Below, piece after piece: positions 19,969 through 28,058 of a stretch of 64,000 nt of DNA (positions are counted from its first letter, which is position 1; each line of letters begins with the position of its first letter). This DNA comes from Streptococcus sp. HPH0090 (GTDB taxonomy: Bacteria; Bacillota; Bacilli; Lactobacillales; Streptococcaceae): assembly GCF_000411475.1 (NCBI RefSeq), contig NZ_KE150464.1:1108501-1172500 (forward strand). The letters are read 5' to 3'. The notes under the pieces are model-generated. The model saw only the letters and a list, made by a program, of their open reading frames with translations. It had not been told where the DNA came from and did not search any database. The translations under genes were made by a program, and so were the position numbers.

Positions 19969-20652
19969 TTAATCGTCACTTCCAAAGATACGCAAGAAGC
20001 TAAGGAAGAGGTTGATAAAGTCAAGGTAGAGGCTAAGTGCTAAAGAAATTGCCCAGCCAGTAGCAACCTGACCGTCTGACTCTTCGTAAACATAACGAAT
20101 TTTTTGATTATCCCAAGCAATCAAACCTGCAAAAACAAGTACCATAACAATACTAATAATGTAGTCCATTAGGCCACTATTTAGGAAGATATTAACAACC
20201 ATGGCCAGTATCAGACCAAATAAGGCTGCAATCAAAGCACGTCCGATACCACTCAAATCCTTTTTGATGACGACTCCGACGATCGCCATGACAAAGAAAA
20301 GGGCTGCACTGGAGATAAAGGCTGTTAGGACTGTACCAGGAAGGTAAAGCGATACGATGAAACTCAGCGAAAAACCGTTGACCGCAGAATATAATAGGAA
20401 TATTGGAAATGCCGCTGGACTATTCTTTAATGCTAAACCACTTGCGAATATGACAAGAGCAACTTCAACTACTCCTGTCACGATTAGCCATATACGAGCA
20501 TTAAGCATTAACTGTACGAGAAGGTCTTGGAAGGTTGTTAACATTAAGGCTGAGACAATTGCAGATAAGGCAATTCCAATTCCTACGAAAGCATAGACTT
20601 TTGCATAAAATTGATTCAAACCTGAACGTTCTTGAATAATTGTTTGATTCAT
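19969..20652 (-). CDS. Bax inhibitor-1 / YccA family membrane protein
   Basis: A 227-residue integral membrane protein with about seven hydrophobic segments. It ends with the family's conserved LALSLYLDFINLFLSFLRIFG region. Bacterial BI-1 proteins (YetJ type) are pH-sensitive calcium leak channels; that function is transferred from homologues. It is monocistronic, with its own terminator. Confidence 0.88.
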   Translation of the reverse strand: MNQTIIQERSGLNQFYAKVYAFVGIGIALSAIVSALMLTTFQDLLVQLMLNARIWLIVTGVVEVALVIFASGLALKNSPAAFPIFLLYSAVNGFSLSFIVSLYLPGTVLTAFISSAALFFVMAIVGVVIKKDLSGIGRALIAALFGLILAMVVNIFLNSGLMDYIISIVMVLVFAGLIAWDNQKIRYVYEESDGQVATGWAISLALSLYLDFINLFLSFLRIFGSDD

Positions 20653-20705
20653 ATCTTTTTCTCCTTATGAAATCTTTTTATTGATTATAACAAAAATAAA
20701 ATTAT

Positions 20706-21446
20706 TTAACTCAAATAAAACATGAGTATGCCTGCGGCGATGGCAACATTGAGACTCTCTGCTCGTCCTTTCATGCTGATATGAACCAGTTGGTCTGCCT
20801 GATCTGTCATGAATGGACTAATGCCCTGCCCTTCATTTCCCATAACCAAGGCAAAATCCTCTAACCGATCCAGTTCACGATAATCTTTAGAATTTTGAGA
20901 CAAGGTGGTGGCTAGAATGGGCAAGTGATTCTTTTTCGCCTCTTCAACAAATGTATCAACAGGCATCCGATAAATCGGCAAATGAAAATGACTCCCCTGC
21001 ATGGAGCGAAGAGTTTTAAGACTGTAGATATCAGCTGATTTACTTGAAACAATGACTCCTGAAAAACCTGCTGCATCTGCCGTCCGAATCATAGTCCCCA
21101 CATTTCCGGGGTCCTGCACATCTTCTAAGAAAAGATATTTACCTGAGGTCAAATCCGGCAACAGCTCCTCTTCCTTTTGAACAATAGCTACAATGCCCTG
21201 AGGTGTTTGTGAATCAGCCAAATCAAGCAAGATTTCTTCCGTCACAAAGACTGTCTGAGGATAGTCAGCTAATTTTCCCCCATGTTCTGCCAAGGCAAAA
21301 ATTTTCTCAATCGTTACTCCTGCCTGAACAGCTTCCTCAAATAAATGCCAGCCCTCAATTAAATAAGAAGATTTTCGATATTTTTTTTGATGCAATTTCT
21401 TGGCATTTTTTACCACAGAATTCGCTTTAGAGGTTATAATAGTCAT
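20706..21446 (-). CDS. TrmH/SpoU-family RNA 2'-O-methyltransferase
   Basis: SPOUT-fold methyltransferase (246 aa) acting on rRNA or tRNA. An N-terminal substrate-binding domain (about 1-85) precedes the knot region with motifs LFLEDVQDPGNVGTMIRTADA, LVMGNEGQGIS and ISMKGRAESLNVAIAAGIL. I start it at MTIITSK because the -10 box (21453-21458) lies downstream of the alternative start at 21464, which therefore would not be transcribed. The A of this ATG is 7 nt past TATAAT, so the mRNA is probably leaderless. The target nucleotide is unknown. Confidence 0.9.
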   Translation of the reverse strand: MTIITSKANSVVKNAKKLHQKKYRKSSYLIEGWHLFEEAVQAGVTIEKIFALAEHGGKLADYPQTVFVTEEILLDLADSQTPQGIVAIVQKEEELLPDLTSGKYLFLEDVQDPGNVGTMIRTADAAGFSGVIVSSKSADIYSLKTLRSMQGSHFHLPIYRMPVDTFVEEAKKNHLPILATTLSQNSKDYRELDRLEDFALVMGNEGQGISPFMTDQADQLVHISMKGRAESLNVAIAAGILMFYLS

Positions 21447-21452
21447 AGGAGT

Positions 21453-21461
21453 ATTATAACA
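21453..21461 (-). promoter_or_regulatory. Extended -10 promoter giving a leaderless TrmH-type mRNA
   Basis: TGTTATAAT on the minus strand, placing +1 on the A of the ATG at 21446. It is half of a perfect inverted repeat, GTTATAATA (21433-21441) / TATTATAAC (21452-21460), whose other half is a plus-strand TATAAT pointing toward acyP. The two promoters therefore face each other across about 11 bp. Confidence 0.6.
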
Positions 21462-21479
21462 CAATCAAGGAGGTTTGGT

Positions 21480-21758
21480 ATGCAAAAGGTCAAAATGATT
21501 GCACAGGGACGCGTCCAAGGTGTTGGCTTCCGCTGGGGTGTTTATACCCTTGCTCTCGAACTAGGCGGAATCACCGGTCGGGTCTGGAACAACGATGACG
21601 GAACCGTTGAAATTCTTGCCCAGGCAGAGTCTTCTGCCATTATGGCTAAGTTCATCCAAGAAATCCGAAAAGGACCAACTCCCTTCTCAAAAGTAACCTA
21701 TCTTGACGTTCAATTGAGTAACTTTCCATCCTATTCTGACTTCAAAGTCGCAAATTAG
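21480..21758 (+). CDS. acyP: Acylphosphatase
   Basis: Hydrolyses acyl phosphates in the cytoplasm. At 92 aa it has the family's usual size. The signature GRVQGVGFRWGVY contains the phosphate-binding loop and catalytic Arg, and the catalytic Asn is in VWNNDDGTVEI. The start at 21480 has AAGGAGG eight bases upstream; the longer upstream frame crosses the promoter region. It is divergent from the TrmH-type gene. Confidence 0.95.
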   Translation: MQKVKMIAQGRVQGVGFRWGVYTLALELGGITGRVWNNDDGTVEILAQAESSAIMAKFIQEIRKGPTPFSKVTYLDVQLSNFPSYSDFKVAN

Positions 21759-21771
21759 GTCTCTAGAACTA

Positions 21772-21800
21772 TTGTATATTTTCAAAAAAAACAGTAGAAT
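21772..21800 (+). promoter_or_regulatory. Promoter of yidC2
   Basis: TTGTAT (21772-21777), 17 bp, TAGAAT (21795-21800), 36 bp before the start codon. Confidence 0.65.
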
Positions 21801-21835
21801 AGAAAGGTATAATTTTTAAAGAAGGAATAAAAACA

Positions 21836-22762
21836 GTGAAATCAATTAAACGAATCGGCCTCTCAATCATGGGAGTGGCTATGCTATTAGCATTGACAGG
21901 TTGTGTCCAGGTTGATAAAGCAACAGGTCAGCCAACCGGATTTATCTGGAATACCATCGGAGCGCCTATGGCAGAGGCTATCAAATACTTTGCCAATGAC
22001 CAAGGTCTCGGTTTCGGTGTTGGTATCATCATCGTAACTATTATCGTCCGCTTGATTATCCTCCCACTTGGTATCTACCAATCATGGAAGGCTACCCTTC
22101 ACTCTGAGAAGATGAACGCCCTCAAGCATGTCCTTGAGCCACATCAGACTCGTCTGAAAGAAGCAACGACTCAAGAAGAAAAACTAGAAGCCCAACAAGC
22201 TCTCTTTGCTGCTCAAAAAGAGCATGGCATTAGTATGTTTGGTGGTGTAGGATGTTTCCCTATCCTCATTCAAATGCCTTTCTTCTCTGCTATCTATTTT
22301 GCTGCTCAACACACAGAAGGTGTTTCTGAAGCTAGCTTCTTAGGTATTGCACTGGGTTCTCCAAGTTGGATTCTCATTGCCTGCGCAGGTGTTCTATACT
22401 ACATCCAATCACTCCTTTCTCTACACGGAGTTGAAGACGAGACTCAAAGAGAACAACTCAAGAAAATGATTTACATGAGTCCGTTGATGATTGTCATGTT
22501 CTCAATCTTCTCCCCAGCCAGTGTCACACTTTACTGGGTTGTCGGTGGTTTCATGATGATCCTTCAACAATTCATCGTCAACTACATCATTCGTCCAAAA
22601 CTTCGTAAAAAAGTACGCGAAGAATTTGCAAAGAACCCACCAAAAGCAAGCAAAACTTCAGGCGCTCGCAAGGATGTGACTCCTGAATCAGCAGCAGTAA
22701 TCTCAACTTCTAACAAGAAGAAAAACAAAAAACGCAATGCTGGTAAACAACATTCGAGATAA
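21836..22762 (+). CDS. yidC2: YidC/OxaA-type membrane insertase, lipoprotein form
   Basis: Inserts membrane proteins with or without the Sec translocon. A lipobox LALTGC puts the lipidated Cys near residue 22. Five membrane segments follow, including FGVGIIIVTIIVRLIILPLGIYQ with the conserved membrane Arg, and GCFPILIQMPFFSAIYFA. A strongly basic tail (KKKNKKRNAGKQHSR) could contact the ribosome. Streptococci have two paralogues; the acyP neighbour points to YidC2. Translation begins at GTG with AAGAAGGA upstream. Confidence 0.92.
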   Translation: MKSIKRIGLSIMGVAMLLALTGCVQVDKATGQPTGFIWNTIGAPMAEAIKYFANDQGLGFGVGIIIVTIIVRLIILPLGIYQSWKATLHSEKMNALKHVLEPHQTRLKEATTQEEKLEAQQALFAAQKEHGISMFGGVGCFPILIQMPFFSAIYFAAQHTEGVSEASFLGIALGSPSWILIACAGVLYYIQSLLSLHGVEDETQREQLKKMIYMSPLMIVMFSIFSPASVTLYWVVGGFMMILQQFIVNYIIRPKLRKKVREEFAKNPPKASKTSGARKDVTPESAAVISTSNKKKNKKRNAGKQHSR

Positions 22763-22785
22763 AGCTACGTGTATTATCAAATAAT

Positions 22786-22842
22786 TAAAAAACGAATGAA
22801 GATAAATGGTTTTCATTAACTGCTTATCTTCACTCGTTTTTA
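22786..22842. terminator. Bidirectional terminator between yidC2 and the histidine kinase gene
   Basis: AAAAACGA(A)TGAAGATAA and TTATCTTCA(C)TCGTTTTT form a long stem with A- and T-runs on opposite flanks and an 18-nt loop. Confidence 0.8.
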
Positions 22843-22900
22843 TTATCTACTTTCACATCTTAATTTATTTAAATCCTATGGCAACAAATTAGTAAGTCAA

Positions 22901-23992
22901 TTACTTTGATTTAATACAATTGAGACTCATTATAACTTCTGCTCCCTCGTCTCTATTTTTCAGTTCTACTTGTCCTTTATGCAGTTTTGCAACTCTACAT
23001 ACAAAACTAAGTCCAATACCATAATGTTGCTCTTTAACCGATCTAGCTTTATCCATACGATAAAAGAGCTTCCCAAAATTATTTAAAACTTCTTCTGGAA
23101 ATTCAGAGCCATTATTCCATATACCTATTTTCAATTCCTTCCCCTCTTGCTCTACTCTAATTTTAATTTTAGGATTCTGTTTATCTGCATACTCCAAAGC
23201 ATTTGTTAAAATATTTTGTATTGCACGAATCAGAAGAGATGGATTTATATAATAGCTTTCAGTTCCATTCAAATTTTGTTCAAAAGAAAACTTCATCTGA
23301 TTTTTTATCAAAAAAGAGATTTCATTCTTTAATTCATTGATAAAATCTGAAGAGGAATACTCCGTCCAGTCTGCCTCATCATCATAGTAAGTTTTAGAAT
23401 AATGAATCAACTGATTAAAATAATCTAGTAAGCGTTGACTAGCACGAACGATATCTGCTAAACATTCTTTAGACTGCTCATCTTTAGTGGAAGTGTGCAA
23501 AAATTCTGCATTCCCTTTGATGATAGTTAGAGGTGTCTTTAAATCATGAGAAGCTGCTGAAACCTGAAACATCAAATCTTCTTTCTGTTGCTTCTCATCA
23601 TCTAATAGCTGTCGAATACGATCTTGCATCACAATAATTCGATTTCCTGTCTCACGAAATTCCTTAACTGTTAATCTTTCTGTACATTCGCTTTCTAGCC
23701 ACATACTATTTTCATAAATCAAATTCATTTCATAACTTAGTTTTTTCAACAATTTGCCAATGTGATAACTTATTAGAATAATCAATAAAACACAAATATA
23801 TATCCATGATGACACATTGAAAAAAATTGATTGAACATCATTATTTTTAAGAGGCTTCCCGTCCTCCATTATTTGTATTGATACAGAAGCTAAGGGAATA
23901 AGATAAGCTAATAACAAACCAAGACCAAACTGCCAAATAATTCTCCAACAAGTTTCTAGAATTAATTGTCTAAAACTTTTGATTCTACCCAT
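22901..23992 (-). CDS. Sensor histidine kinase of an ABC-linked two-component system
   Basis: A 363-residue kinase with two membrane spans (about 15-38 and 62-82) and a short extracellular loop of roughly 25 residues between them. The dimerisation/phosphoacceptor box is SHDLKTPLTIIKGNAEF with the phosphorylated His near 149. The ATPase domain has N-box ILTNALEYA and G-box HYGIGLSF. The short loop resembles kinases that sense through membrane partners or membrane-active peptides. It overlaps the response-regulator gene by 31 bp and ends the five-gene operon. The signal is unknown. Confidence 0.88.
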   Translation of the reverse strand: MGRIKSFRQLILETCWRIIWQFGLGLLLAYLIPLASVSIQIMEDGKPLKNNDVQSIFFNVSSWIYICVLLIILISYHIGKLLKKLSYEMNLIYENSMWLESECTERLTVKEFRETGNRIIVMQDRIRQLLDDEKQQKEDLMFQVSAASHDLKTPLTIIKGNAEFLHTSTKDEQSKECLADIVRASQRLLDYFNQLIHYSKTYYDDEADWTEYSSSDFINELKNEISFLIKNQMKFSFEQNLNGTESYYINPSLLIRAIQNILTNALEYADKQNPKIKIRVEQEGKELKIGIWNNGSEFPEEVLNNFGKLFYRMDKARSVKEQHYGIGLSFVCRVAKLHKGQVELKNRDEGAEVIMSLNCIKSK

Positions 23993-24648
23993 TGATATCC
24001 TCCACCGTACAAGGTTTTAATTGGATTTAACTGATATGGTTTCAGCTTTTGACGAATTTGATAAATGTACTCTGAAACCGAACGTAAAAGAGCTTCTGAA
24101 TTTTGTGGATATAGATAATTATATATTTCCTCAATTGAGTATATTTTATTTGGGTGACTTGCTAGAAGGCTGACAATATCAAATTCCCTACTTGTCAATG
24201 GAACCTTATTATTCTTTATAAATAGTTCCTTACTATCAGTATATAGTACAAGCTTCCCACTTTTTATCTGATGCACAGTTCCTTTAGTCCGTTCTTCACG
24301 ACGTAGATGCATTTTTACACGCGCTAAAAGCTCCTGCATACTAAAAGGTTTCATAATATAATCATCAGCGCCTGCATTGATTCCAACCACCAAATCTTCA
24401 TCCATATCCTTAGCAGTTATAAAACAGATAGGAACAGTTATCTGATTGCGAATCATCTGACAAATTTCTAAACCACTAACAGGCATCATAATATCTAATA
24501 AAATCAAGTCAAATCCTGTAAAATCACAAAGATCAATCTCTTCTATGTTATTTCGTATGACTACTTCATACTTTTCATATTCTAGTACCTTTTTTATTAG
24601 ACGAAGAATATCAAGATCATCATCTACCACTAAAATTTTATAAGCCAT
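23962..24648 (-). CDS. OmpR-family response regulator
   Basis: A 228-residue DNA-binding regulator. The receiver domain (1-115) has acidic pocket DDDLD, phosphoacceptor Asp in LILLDIMMP, the switch Thr in CFITAKD and Lys in IMKPF. A winged-helix domain (about 130-225) follows, with LTSREFDIVSLLASHP and the recognition region SVSEYIYQIRQKL. It follows the transporter genes after 62 bp and overlaps its kinase. The likely target is the promoter of its own operon, where two direct repeats occur. Confidence 0.9.
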   Translation of the reverse strand: MAYKILVVDDDLDILRLIKKVLEYEKYEVVIRNNIEEIDLCDFTGFDLILLDIMMPVSGLEICQMIRNQITVPICFITAKDMDEDLVVGINAGADDYIMKPFSMQELLARVKMHLRREERTKGTVHQIKSGKLVLYTDSKELFIKNNKVPLTSREFDIVSLLASHPNKIYSIEEIYNYLYPQNSEALLRSVSEYIYQIRQKLKPYQLNPIKTLYGGGYQWVESKVLDN

Positions 24649-24710
24649 AACTCACGCTCCTAAATTATATTATATCATTAACTGAGAAAAAGACAGGATA
24701 ACCCCTGTCT

Positions 24711-25448
24711 TTAGCGTACATTTCTTTCTCTAAGTATCAATGTAGCAAATACAAAAACAATTAATAACCATACTATTTGTATCCCTAAGCCTTGCCACAC
24801 TGGATAATAAAGTGATAAAGGATGGATATAGTAACAGTTCATACTCGCTAGTAAGGGTAAATTTCTAAATAAAGAACTGAATTGTAATAACATTTGCCCT
24901 AGCCCCAATAAAAGTGATAAACTTATTCCCAAAATTAAGGTAAAAGATCGGAAAATAAATACAAAAATACCACTTAAAAGAGAGAAGGTTAAAATAGAAA
25001 TACAAACTGGAAATAGAACTGTTAGAACATTTTTAATATTGCTCAAAAGATTGATATTGTAATATCCTTGAGCAAATAGTATACATACTGATATTACAGC
25101 TAGCAATAATACAATTTCCACACATAACACAATAGCTATTTTACATATTATAAATTTTAAACGATTTGGACATGTAAGAAAACTTGTACGAAGGCTAGAA
25201 CCTGTAAATTCTTGACCTATAAATAGTACAGCTAGACTAATAAAACCCGCCTGTCCTAAATAGAGACTTTGCAGTAGCTGTTCCAAAACAAAGTGTAGGG
25301 TCAACTGATCTGGTTTACTATTTAAAAAAATAACCATCGGCGGAACACAAAGTAATAGAGCACCTATAATCAACCAATGCCAAGGATTCATCATAAACTT
25401 GAGATACTCACATTTAAATTGCTCTTTCAACTCATTCTCCTCCTCCAA
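24711..25448 (-). CDS. ABC transporter permease, second subunit
   Basis: A 245-residue ABC-2-like permease with about six membrane segments. The N-terminal cytoplasmic EYLKFMMNPWHWLIIGALLLC and a GQEFTGSSLRTSFLTCP coupling segment resemble the LanE/LanG-type immunity permeases. It overlaps the preceding permease gene by 17 bp. With the other subunits it probably exports or expels an antimicrobial peptide; the substrate cannot be read from sequence. Confidence 0.8.
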   Translation of the reverse strand: MEEENELKEQFKCEYLKFMMNPWHWLIIGALLLCVPPMVIFLNSKPDQLTLHFVLEQLLQSLYLGQAGFISLAVLFIGQEFTGSSLRTSFLTCPNRLKFIICKIAIVLCVEIVLLLAVISVCILFAQGYYNINLLSNIKNVLTVLFPVCISILTFSLLSGIFVFIFRSFTLILGISLSLLLGLGQMLLQFSSLFRNLPLLASMNCYYIHPLSLYYPVWQGLGIQIVWLLIVFVFATLILRERNVR

Positions 25449-26217
25449 TATCTGACTGAAGTACGCGGTAAATTGCCAAAGCCAAGAATGACAAATTCCA
25501 ACAAAGTAAAAGCAAAATATTTTGTAAACTATTCTGTTCTAACATTTGTGGAGATGTAGCAATCAGTCCATAGCTCAATGAAACTGGAAGAAATTTTGCA
25601 ATTGATATATGGTCGGCTAAGAATGTTCCTAAATTGTAGACTTGAGGAAGCAAAAACAATAGGGGAACAAGGGCTTTTTTAAATGTTAAAGCCAGAATAT
25701 AGGCTAAAAGTCCCAACAATGTCCAAGCTATACTGTCCAAAAACATATAGAACCAAACTGTCCCATTTAGTGAAAAAAGCAATAAACCATCTTGTCCTAA
25801 AACATAATGTGTCATGTTAATCGTCAGAAATATTGATAGGAAGGAAATGACAAAAGAAAATACCAGCCAAATTAATGTCTTTGAAACTAGGAGAGTAATT
25901 CGACTCGTATTAGAGAGGAGGCTTGTGCGAATAGCAGAATCTTTATACTCTTCAGCTCCGTAGATTGAGCCTAAGATAATCATAAAAAAAATGCCAATTA
26001 GAGTAACATCAAATCCTAAAAATTCAATAGGTGGAATAGCTTCTACTAACTCTGGATTTGTCTCTGGTGTAGCATGGATACCAACTGAAACAATTTGAGA
26101 AGCACCAATATCTGCTAAAAACGTTTGAAATACTAGTATCAAGAATAGTACAACATGAGTAGCTCTCTTATAAAGTAATTTCAATATTTCAGAATGAAGA
26201 GAGTAAATAAGTGCCAT
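25432..26217 (-). CDS. ABC transporter permease, first subunit
   Basis: A 261-residue permease with about six membrane segments. A first extracytoplasmic loop of roughly 35 residues precedes GAEEYKDSAIRTSLLSN, the same coupling motif as the neighbouring permease's GQEFTGSSLRTSFLTC, so the two are diverged duplicates. It starts 1 bp after the ATPase gene stop. Together they form a heterodimeric channel of the LanFEG kind. Confidence 0.8.
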   Translation of the reverse strand: MALIYSLHSEILKLLYKRATHVVLFLILVFQTFLADIGASQIVSVGIHATPETNPELVEAIPPIEFLGFDVTLIGIFFMIILGSIYGAEEYKDSAIRTSLLSNTSRITLLVSKTLIWLVFSFVISFLSIFLTINMTHYVLGQDGLLLFSLNGTVWFYMFLDSIAWTLLGLLAYILALTFKKALVPLLFLLPQVYNLGTFLADHISIAKFLPVSLSYGLIATSPQMLEQNSLQNILLLLCWNLSFLALAIYRVLQSDIGGGE

Positions 26218-26218
26218 G

Positions 26219-26929
26219 TCACTTTCCTCCCTCTGTTAAACTAAAGAAAACTTCCTCCAGTGAAGAAAGATTTCTCATCACTTCTTGTAAAGTCCCTTTT
26301 ATAAGAACTTTGCCTTTATTTATGATGACCACATCATCTGTCACTGCTTCCACTTCCGATAATATATGAGATGATAGCAAGACGGTCTTTCCTTCTTGAG
26401 CTTGTTTTTTTATAAACTCTCTAAACCACCGAATTCCTCTTGGATCCAAACCATTTGTCGGTTCATCCAATATCAGATATTGAGGATTTCCTAATAGAGC
26501 TGTTGCAATTCCCAAGCGTTGTCCTTCTCCTAATGATAATTTCCCAATTTTAGATTTTTTCTTATGGCTAATATCCACCATATCCAAGACTTGCTCAATT
26601 CGCTGACTGGATATCCCATTACTAGCAGCAACAATTTTCAAATGTTGATAAACAGTCCGATCATCAGGAGCACCGACACTGTCAAATGAAGCTCCTACAG
26701 TCTTTAGAGGAAATTTTAATTCCTTATAAGTTTGATCTCCAATTTTGGTAAGACCAGATGTTGCTTTGTCTAATCCTAATAAGATACGTAAGGTTGAACT
26801 TTTACCAGCTCCATTTGGACCTAGGAAAGCAGTTACTCTTCCTGCTTTTGCTTCAAAAGAAATATCTTTTAAAATTTGAGTTTGACCATATGACTTACAT
26901 AGATTTTTAATGGTAATACTTTGTTCCAT
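26219..26929 (-). CDS. ABC transporter ATP-binding protein of the peptide-immunity-like module
   Basis: A 236-residue ATPase with Walker A GPNGAGKSS, Walker B YLILDEPTNGLDP and H-loop LLSSHIL. The signature is LSLGEGQR, not LSGGQ; this variant is common in CcmA/LanF-like ATPases. The Q-loop region FDSVGAPDDRTVYQHL is unlike the PTYYRNLT type of classical LanF proteins, so 'lantibiotic immunity' is a family-level suggestion only. It is first in the operon ATPase-permease-permease-regulator-kinase. Confidence 0.85.
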   Translation of the reverse strand: MEQSITIKNLCKSYGQTQILKDISFEAKAGRVTAFLGPNGAGKSSTLRILLGLDKATSGLTKIGDQTYKELKFPLKTVGASFDSVGAPDDRTVYQHLKIVAASNGISSQRIEQVLDMVDISHKKKSKIGKLSLGEGQRLGIATALLGNPQYLILDEPTNGLDPRGIRWFREFIKKQAQEGKTVLLSSHILSEVEAVTDDVVIINKGKVLIKGTLQEVMRNLSSLEEVFFSLTEGGK

Positions 26930-26991
26930 AGATTTCTCCTATTCAATTTGTTGTATCATTTGAAACAAGTATATATTAATCAATAATTTTC

Positions 26992-27009
26992 GGATTTTTT
27001 TCAGGATTT
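26992..27009. promoter_or_regulatory. Direct repeats upstream of the ABC/two-component operon
   Basis: On the minus strand AAATCC(T)GAAAA and AAATCCGAAAA recur with a 12-bp period, close to one helical turn, upstream of a TATACT -10 box of the ATPase gene. OmpR-family regulators bind tandem repeats of this spacing, so this is the best candidate for the response-regulator site. Confidence 0.4.
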
Positions 27010-27098
27010 TAAATCTTTATAAAATCTGTATTGTCATATAAATCATAAAAATTTTATTTTGTTTAATTTAGCCTTATCTATATTTATCTGTGTAAACT

Positions 27099-27133
27099 TA
27101 AAAGCCCGATGTTCCCATCAGGCTTCTTTTTTT
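27099..27133. terminator. Hairpin between pflA and the ABC operon
   Basis: AAGCC(C)GATG and CATC(A)GGCTT pair around TTCC or its complement. The T-run is strong in the plus direction and weak (TTTTAAG) in the pflA direction. Confidence 0.6.
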
Positions 27134-27926
27134 ATCCATGAACACGTTTCATGTAATCTTGATAACTCTCTGTATCCATTAGTTCCTTAGCGTTCTTAAC
27201 ACGATCTGCTGTTGGAGGTTTAACGCCTTCAAGCGAATACGGAATGCCAAGTTCACGCCACTTGAACTCACCCATCGTGTGATAAGGTAAGATTTCAAAC
27301 TTATCAACATTTTTGAGAGTCTTTACGAACTTCCCAAGCTCAATCAAATCTTCATCACGGTCTGTCAATCCAGGCACGAGAACGTGACGAATCCAAACAG
27401 GTTTTCCAATATCTGACAAGTACTGCGCACAAGCCAAGATATTTTTATTGGTTTGGCTGGTTACAATCTTATGTTGAGCTTCGTTGATTTCCTTGATATC
27501 AAGGAGAACCAAGTCAGTCACAGCCATAAGCTTGTTGAATTTTTCAAGATAGCGTGGTTTATTACGGAACGGAAGGGCACAAGTATCCAAGGTACAGTGG
27601 ATGCCTTTTTCTTTCGCCTTGGTAAAGAGGGCAATCAAGAAATCAATCTGCAAGAGGGCTTCTCCTCCGCTGACTGTGATACCTCCCTTGTCTCCCCAAA
27701 AACCACGATAGCGAAGCGCTTCTTCCAAGACATCATCTACTGTTCGTACACGAGATTTATTGGTTTCCATCGCCCATGTATCGGGATTATGGCAATATTG
27801 GCAACGCATCTGACAGCCCTGCAAAAAGACAATGAAACGGATTCCGGGACCATCTACCGCCCCAAAACTTTCTGTCGAATGCACCATTCCTGTCACTTGT
27901 CCATAGTCAATTGTTTCTTCTGACAT
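27132..27926 (-). CDS. pflA: Pyruvate formate-lyase activating enzyme
   Basis: Radical-SAM enzyme (264 aa) that installs the glycyl radical on pyruvate formate-lyase, enabling anaerobic mixed-acid fermentation. The 4Fe-4S ligands are Cys38, Cys42 and Cys45 in GCQMRCQYCHNPD. GGITVSGGEALLQ binds SAM. A TATAAT promoter and a cre-like half-site lie upstream, consistent with sugar regulation. Confidence 0.95.
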   Translation of the reverse strand: MSEETIDYGQVTGMVHSTESFGAVDGPGIRFIVFLQGCQMRCQYCHNPDTWAMETNKSRVRTVDDVLEEALRYRGFWGDKGGITVSGGEALLQIDFLIALFTKAKEKGIHCTLDTCALPFRNKPRYLEKFNKLMAVTDLVLLDIKEINEAQHKIVTSQTNKNILACAQYLSDIGKPVWIRHVLVPGLTDRDEDLIELGKFVKTLKNVDKFEILPYHTMGEFKWRELGIPYSLEGVKPPTADRVKNAKELMDTESYQDYMKRVHG

Positions 27927-27940
27927 AACGTCACCTTCCT

Positions 27941-27954
27941 TGAAACCGTTTTAT
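27941..27954 (-). promoter_or_regulatory. Possible cre site upstream of pflA
   Basis: ATAAAACGGTTTCA on the minus strand matches TGWAANCGNTNWCA except for the first two bases. It lies between the promoter (-10 TATAAT) and the start codon. This is a weaker match than the fucosidase site. Confidence 0.35.
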
Positions 27955-28058
27955 AATTTTATTATATCACGCTTGAAAGGAAAAACAATAGATTTTGTCT
28001 ATTTTTTAGAAAACAATCTGTTTTTTACTTTCAACTTTCATGATTTTCAAAAATTCTT

